Positions 58,195-64,000 of a stretch of 64,000 nt of DNA are shown in pieces. The notes beneath the pieces were generated by a model. It was not told the origin of the DNA. It worked only from the letters and a program-made list of their open reading frames with translations, and did no database searches. Every line of letters begins with the position of its first letter. Within the stretch, counting starts at the first letter, position 1. The DNA is from Heliocybe sulcata (taxonomy: Eukaryota; Basidiomycota; Agaricomycetes; Gloeophyllales; Gloeophyllaceae): assembly GCA_004369045.1 (NCBI GenBank), contig ML213505.1, positions 186,001-250,000 of the forward strand, in the 5' to 3' direction. The translations under genes were made by a program, and so were the position numbers.

Positions 58195-61100
58195 TCACAA
58201 CAGCCCATTGACTTCCGCCACAACAGGCCTCTCCCGCTCGCTAAACTGCGCAGGCACTACCGCAATGGCCTGCCGGAGCTCTGCCACCTGGGTGTCGTCC
58301 AAGGGTGCCTTCTGCTCCTTCGCCGCGTGTACCTACTCAGATGCACATCTTGAGCATTAGAGCCGGATTATTGGGACGCTGACATACCACATTGCCCAGA
58401 GCCACCAACGCGCGGTGGTACGCCTCCGACTCTTGCTTCTCCGTCTTCAGCACCTGGAAAATCAAGCCGAGCAGCAACCCCCGGATACCCACGTCGAACC
58501 GCTTCCTCAGCATAGTGCACGACACACTACGGGCGAAGAGGTCAGCCTGTCAACTCAATTCTGGACAGCTGGCAGCCACCCACTTGTACAGCACCGTCGC
58601 CAACACTACCCTGCCCTTTGACGAGAGCACGTCATACCTGCCTTGGTGCAGCCGCTCCAGGATCTGCGCTATCCATCAATCTCCCTCCCCGAGTCACAGG
58701 AAACATACCACGAACCAGCTTCGCCCAATCACTATTCTCCACCATCCTCGCGCCGCTAAACGCGTTCGCCAAAGCACGCAGCAGAAGCAAAATGTTCGTC
58801 TCGCGCGGCTTCGACAGCGGCTGCGTCCATGGCTGGCCCCAGTCCGCGCCCGCAAACAGCGCCTCCATAAAGCTGAAACGCAGCTCCTGCGAGGAGAACG
58901 TGTTTGGCGAAAAGGCGATGACCAGGCGGCTGAGATCCATTACTAGGAGAGGAGATCGTGAAGTGTCAGCTCGTAAACGCGGACAAGGAGACGGACCTGG
59001 GAAACGCTGCGATGTCGGCCAGCGGTCTAAGATGGATGTGATAGCCTCGAGGTGCTGGGCATTCAGCGGTGTGGACGGCACGGATCCTGAGGTCGCTTGT
59101 GTCAGGAATAAGAAGGCCTCGTCTATCATGCGGATCTCCTGAGGATACATAGCCAAAGACGACGCGGACTGCATCTCGCGGTCAGAAGAGCACAGATAAA
59201 ACATCCAGTACTGCAAGGCACGCACTATCTCGTTCCTCAGAGCTTCGTCGATCTCATAGAGCTTGTGATGCATAGCATTCACATTTGCTTGGTTCATGGC
59301 ACGAGGCTCACGCTTCAGAAAAACCGTCAGCATTCTGCCGGGCAGTGGACGCACAGGAAGCTCGTACAGCTGGCAAGATAGATCGCAGGCCAGTTGGAGG
59401 CGCCAATGCGGGAGAAGTAGGGGGCGAGACAGGCGGGGGAGCAGCAGGCGACCCAGAGTACCTCGAAGCACCCGTATATGGATCGGACATGGCCAGAGGA
59501 GCGGGCGCAGCAGCTCCTGAGTATCTCGAGGCGCCAGTATATGGGTCGACAAAGGAAGAGGACCCAGTCGCAGGCCCCGTGCTCGTCGAGCCAACATATC
59601 TCGAGGCACCTGCCAAATGTGAGTTGCCTTGACGCGGGAAGGAGACCGAACCAACGGTCACCTGTGTACGGATCGACGAACTCTGTACTTCCACTTGAAT
59701 GTTGCCTTCGCGAAGCGTCTGAATTCTGCTCAATGTGCCGTACCACGGCATCGAGGTGCGCCATAGGGATGTTATTGCGTTCCAAGAACCGTTGGGCAGC
59801 CACGTAAGGGTTTTCTGATGAATGAACAACGTGAGGTGAGGTGCGCAGTCTGAATTGTCTTTTGTTGGGCTGGACCACGTACCTGATTCATTATACGGCA
59901 GTTTCAGCATTTGCCCGTCGCCGATGTCTACATCCCATACATGGTCGTACCCTTTGTATTCATCGTTATCATCATTGGCTCTGAGAACTTCCCCGACTTG
60001 CTGCCATGTGAAGGCCTGCGCGTCCCACTGCAACCGACAGATTACATATGCCCATATACGGAATCTCACCTGCTTTACAACGTACCTGGTAGGCCTCGAC
60101 TTTGTCGCCGTTGCGTATCATCTTAGTTTGCCCCGAGTGTGATCCTGCGGCAGCACAGAGTTGATTCTTGTCAGCAGGTGCTGAATCCGGAATCGTGGAA
60201 GACAAACCAGGCTGGGAAAGACCCTCCATGCCAGGCAACTCGGCAACCTTGACATTGCCGATCTGTTGAGCGGGTAGCGTTTGCTTTGCGACTGCGTCGT
60301 CGTATTCTTTCAGATCACCTGCTGTTGCCCACCGAGACTCCACAATGCTGAAGACGCGGACAATACCGTCGCTCGACCCGGCCACAATGTCGCCGTTCGG
60401 CATCGTCGATACAGACCAAACTGAGACGGCAGGGACAACGATGGTCTGCGCGCATTCTCCATCTAAAAGAGGCAAGTCACAACTTTTGAATACAAATAGA
60501 GTTTGGGAAATGTGCGAACCTCTCCAAACTCGAACACTACGGTCTTCACCGCATGATACCAGGCCACCATCTGGGAGCAGTGAGAGCGAATAAATGAAGG
60601 ATGTGTGCCCCGTTAGCGTGTAGACCACATCGCCACCGAGGGTCCAGACACGAATTTCGCTGCACAACATTGGATCTGATGCGCTCGGGGGATTTAGTCT
60701 TGTACGTACCTATCGTTGGAGCACGATGCGAATCCGATATCGGGAACAACCGTCAAACCCCGCACTGCGTCCTGGTGACCTTCGAAAGTCCGCACAACGC
60801 TCTCCTTCTGCCAAAGCTTGATCGTCTTGTCCGCGGAGCCTGAGAGACTGTCGGGTTTCGCTCAAGCGCAATTGCACGTCCATGCTCACCTGTTAGAAAC
60901 TGCTCGTCGTCAAGGGCGATGACTGCCCAGACAGAGTGCGCGTGGCCTTTGAGGTCGTATGCTAGTTGAAAGTCCTTCCATACTTTGGCGGTCCTGCATG
61001 ACTCGTTAGCAAGAGCTGTTGTGCTCGAGAGACGCCAGATTACTTGTCCCATGAGCCTGATATGACTGTGCCATCCGCGAGGGCGTGTAGAGTGCACACA

Positions 61101-61519
61101 TTGTCCGAGTGGCCAATGAGAGAATAGCTAGGTTCCGCCTTGCCCGAAGCTATGTCAAAGACATTGATGATTTTATCTTGCCCTCCGGCAACCACATAAC
61201 CTAGCACGTTCAGATAGTTATAGGTGACCAAGAAGATCTGGGCGCACCTTGTGAAGCATCTTTGGACGGAGGGAGGTATGTTAGCGCATTCACGAATCGA
61301 TCGCCTGCTTTGAGTACATGCGTGCTCGTGAAGGACGAGCCAGACGTCCTGTCCCAACAGATTGCCGTCGAGTCACGCGAAGCAGATAGAATGAGGTCGT
61401 TGGACGGCGAAGCTACAGCTCTGACCTAGGATCGGCGGTTAGATGGAGGTCCTTGCACAACTCGCCTCACATACGTCGGCTGAATGAGCGGACAACGTCG
61501 CGGATAATTTGTATGACAT
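58195..61519 (-). CDS. DOA1: Doa1/Ufd3/PLAA-like ubiquitin-binding WD40 protein
   Basis: The start MSYKLSATLSAHSADVRAVA joins across an intron to SPSNDLILSASRDSTAICWD. WD40 repeats run to about 60340 (VAGGQDKIINVFD, TVISGSWDKTAKVW, DDEQFLTG, VPDIGFASCSND, GGLVSCGEDRSVRVW, GDIVAGSSDGIVRVF). The PFU ubiquitin-binding domain follows (about 59880-60080: GYDHVWDVDIGDGQMLKLPY). The linker carries repeats of DPYTGASRY (about 59490-59700). The C-terminal PUL domain begins KLYEIDEALRNEIVRALQ and ends VVAEVNGLL. Doa1 binds Cdc48 and ubiquitin to sort ubiquitylated cargo. The exon layout near 59300 is uncertain, but the domain order is complete. Confidence 0.92.
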
Positions 61520-62763
61520 TGAGCTCGTCGCTGCGCGCACTTGAAGGGTTCTGAGCTCTCACAAGGGACTATGAGGAAGGAAAGAAGATGCAGTGGCCGA
61601 AGGACTTGTAAGTCGACCCCGAAAAAGGACGCGTCGCGTGCAGTCGCGCGTAGTCTAGACCGAGCAATCCTTCCCGCATCCAACTCGACCAATCACAGGC
61701 GCTATCGATATGTTGCATTATTTCCATGCAACGTGTCAGGGCCATTCCCACAATCATTGACTACAATCTATTTGCTATGAAAATGTACACCTCTCAAAAC
61801 GACCCCAGAGCCGTAAATCAGACAATGGGGAGATACCTGGGTGCGTATGCCGTCCCTGATTCGTCTCCGGGAATCCTCGCCATGCAGTTCACTGACCGTG
61901 GAGGTGCGAGGCGCAGCGAATTGCCAAACGGCAAGGGGATAAAGAGAAAGAATGGCATCAAACGAGTGTTATAATGGACGACTTTAGGGTAGGCTTTTCT
62001 TGTACCGCCGGGTCCAACTCATCCTCTGCTTCTAACTCCGGGACAACCGAGACTGCACCAGGCTGCCGGTAGCTGGCACCGCGGTCAGCGTGCAGGGCAG
62101 CTCTGGCGGATACCGGCGATGACAAGCTTGAATTCAGATCCTGCGTAGACTGCATCGCATCGAGGCGTCCCAATTCTAGTGCAGGCCTGGCCAGGCTCCA
62201 TCGATCCTCCCACTGCCCGCCAAGAACGGGTCCTGTCATCATCCATCACTAGAGCCTGTATCTTCGGCCCTCTTCGATGTGGCGTCATGGGTATCTGACA
62301 AAGTAGTTGATGCTGTCACCCATCCAGAGGGTCCAATGGTGCTACCTATGCTTGTCAATGCTGTTCTCCCGCCACAGCATTCAACTGAATACTCTCCCAC
62401 TCTCAGATAGCTTCTGGTCACTCTGGTCTGACTAACATCCTGTTCGGATCAACTGAGAGTCGCAAACCAGACTGCTGGCATCTTTCTGTTCTCTTTCTCA
62501 AGTGCCACCTCATGGAGGTATCAAACCCCCGTATAGGTAGAAGCCTATGCTGTTTCCGGGCCCGATCCAGAACACGACTAGGCTCCCCTGATCCATTTAG
62601 AACCTCCCCTTGCTCGTCGAATTCAGTATCGCCAACAGACCTCGGCCACAAGGCGATCCGGATCACACACTCTGTCCACGAGCCCATGCAGATCAGGCCG
62701 AATCAGTACTGTGGCTCCGCTCTAAGAACCAAGTATCAGTGCGCGTTCTAGCCCACCGCTCGA
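61520..62763. other. Gene-poor spacer of 1.2 kb
   Basis: No gene could be supported. It holds the Doa1 promoter and the 3' region of the dioxygenase. Short frames on both strands match nothing I recognise. Confidence 0.5.
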
Positions 62764-63998
62764 TCACTGACTGTTTAAAGCGCAACTGACACCACTATCT
62801 CGAACGTTAACTCTGTTACGGACCGATGTTTCTAGAGAACGACGCACATCGCCACACGTGATTGGCTGGTATTTGGCTGGATTGTCGTCGGTAATGCAGG
62901 TTGGGAGCACACTGCAGGTCTCGTTGAAATTAAAGCCTGTCACAGGTCAATGCCTTGGGATGCGGGGGACTAGCTCTGGACGCACCGAAGAAGAAAGGCA
63001 TGGACAGCCTGTCGTGGGGACTCCGGTTGAAGACCCGGTGCACAGTGGACACAAACCGGTCGTTGGTCAGACGCATCAGGTAATCCCCAATGTTCACTAC
63101 AAACGTCCCCTCCACTGGCGGAACCTTAAGCCACTCCTGCCCCTTCAAGACCTGGAGGCCCCCGCTCATATCCTGCCACAGCAAGGTAAAGCACTGCAAA
63201 TCCGTATGCGAGCCCAGGCCGACCTCGTCCCCGGCGTTCCGGATCTCCTCGGGCGTCATGCCAGGGTAGAAGTTAAACACGCCGTCGGACCCAGGGTACG
63301 TCGTGACCCGGTCAAAGTAATCCTCTGCTAGATCGAGCGCTAGCGCGAATACTCTGACCAGGCGCCGCGATAGTGTCAGGCACGCCTGCCAATAGCGCAG
63401 CACGTCCTGTTTGAAATCGGGAAGGTGGGCGGTGCCTTCCCATACGAATTCTTCGCCTCGGATGTAAGGCTGCACTTCAGGCGGTATCGCGTCGAGGTCT
63501 TTAGGTTCGGGATCGTACTCGGGTGCGTACCGCCAACCTAGGGTTTCTCGCGTGTCTGATGCTTCGTTAGCCAATGGTCATCGGTTTCCATACAAAACCG
63601 ACGGCATACCTTTGCTTTCACTCGGACTAGCATGGCTACCCCGCGGAGGCGAATACCCGTTGAAGTATTTGGACTTCGCTCGTGTCACCAACTCTTTAGC
63701 TTGCATCGGCTGCTTAAAAAAGCTGCGTATAAACCCGAGAAGTCAGCGCCCAAAAATCCATGCTCGCACAGCGATGAGCGTACTTTACGGCCTGTCTTCG
63801 CGCAGCATCTATAACATCCTCACCAATCCCATGGTTCTTGATGTAGAAGAACCCAATCTCATTGGCCGCTTTCTTAATCTGCGCTGCCACCTTTCTGCGC
63901 TCATCCAAGTCGCCATATATGCCCTGGAGATCGATGATCGGCACCTCCTGTGCTGTGCATTCCCTCGGAGGCGCTGTAGATACAGTGCGGTACACTGG
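62764..63998 (-). CDS. 2-oxoglutarate/Fe(II) dioxygenase, isopenicillin N synthase-like (5' end cut by window)
   Basis: The visible start, VPIIDLQGIYGDLDERRKV, is the usual N-terminal DIOX_N part, but no ATG is present before the window edge, so the first exon is incomplete. Then FFKQPMQAKELV, YFNGYSPPRG, ETLGWRYAPEYDPEP and VFNFYPGM. The iron site reads GLGSHTDLQCFTLLWQD with His and Asp, and the second His is in VSTVHRVFN; the oxoglutarate-binding Arg/Ser is in the segment NRSPHDRLSMPFFFG. A 49-bp intron (62937-62985) leads to a last exon, GFNFNETCSVLPTCITDDN, ending at 62764 with a short Arg/Asn-rich tail that differs from typical members. The substrate is unknown. Confidence 0.88.
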
Positions 63999-64000
63999 TC

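Overview
The window is nuclear DNA of a filamentous basidiomycete, most likely an Agaricomycete. Genes are dense and on both strands, most coding sequences are cut by many introns of about 45-60 bp, and the gene set is typical of the group: a PAS-GATA white collar-2 protein, a QDE-1-type RNA-dependent RNA polymerase, DASH subunit Dad3, Srp40, a YTH reader and a Gfd2-like exonuclease. I could not name the species. All gene models were assembled by eye from reading frames, splice signals and remembered family motifs. No alignment or transcript data were available.

Layout. 1-8.2 kb: 3' end of an insulin-degrading-enzyme-type M16 peptidase; CKS1, divergent from the large meiotic helicase MER3/HFM1. 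8.3-18.5 kb: TIM54, RNA-dependent RNA polymerase, a U6 snRNA gene, a hemerythrin (HHE) protein, and a small unnamed basic protein rebuilt from four exons. 18.7-31.1 kb: isovaleryl-CoA dehydrogenase, inositol-pentakisphosphate 2-kinase, a long coiled-coil kinesin, and a short-chain dehydrogenase with a mitochondrial-type leader. 31.4-33.1 kb: a 965-bp TA-flanked inverted-repeat element, a run of palindromes, and a 525-base assembly gap. 33.3-40.7 kb: WC-2, ARPC1/Arc40, Dad3, a gene-poor 2.6-kb stretch and a BTB protein. 42.3-49.5 kb: a TilS-type tRNA(Ile)-lysidine synthase, a YTH m6A reader and a divergent Gfd2-like RNase H-fold protein. 49.7-64 kb: Srp40/Nopp140, lumazine synthase, Gtr1/Rag GTPase, Vcx1-type Ca2+/H+ exchanger, a histidine phosphatase, a 155-bp MITE, Doa1/Ufd3, and a 2-oxoglutarate dioxygenase cut by the window end.

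How the genes relate. They do not form one pathway. Several head-to-head pairs may share promoters: CKS1/MER3, TIM54/RdRP, IPK1/kinesin, YTH/Gfd2-like and SRP40/lumazine synthase. RNA-related genes are frequent (RdRP, U6, TilS, YTH, Gfd2-like, Srp40), but nothing seen shows functional clustering. I found no virus-like fossil and no clear new multi-gene system. The items most worth following are the U6 gene with an unusual 3' end, the unnamed basic protein, two GC-AG introns, the very small MER3 exons, and the palindrome-rich element beside the gap.
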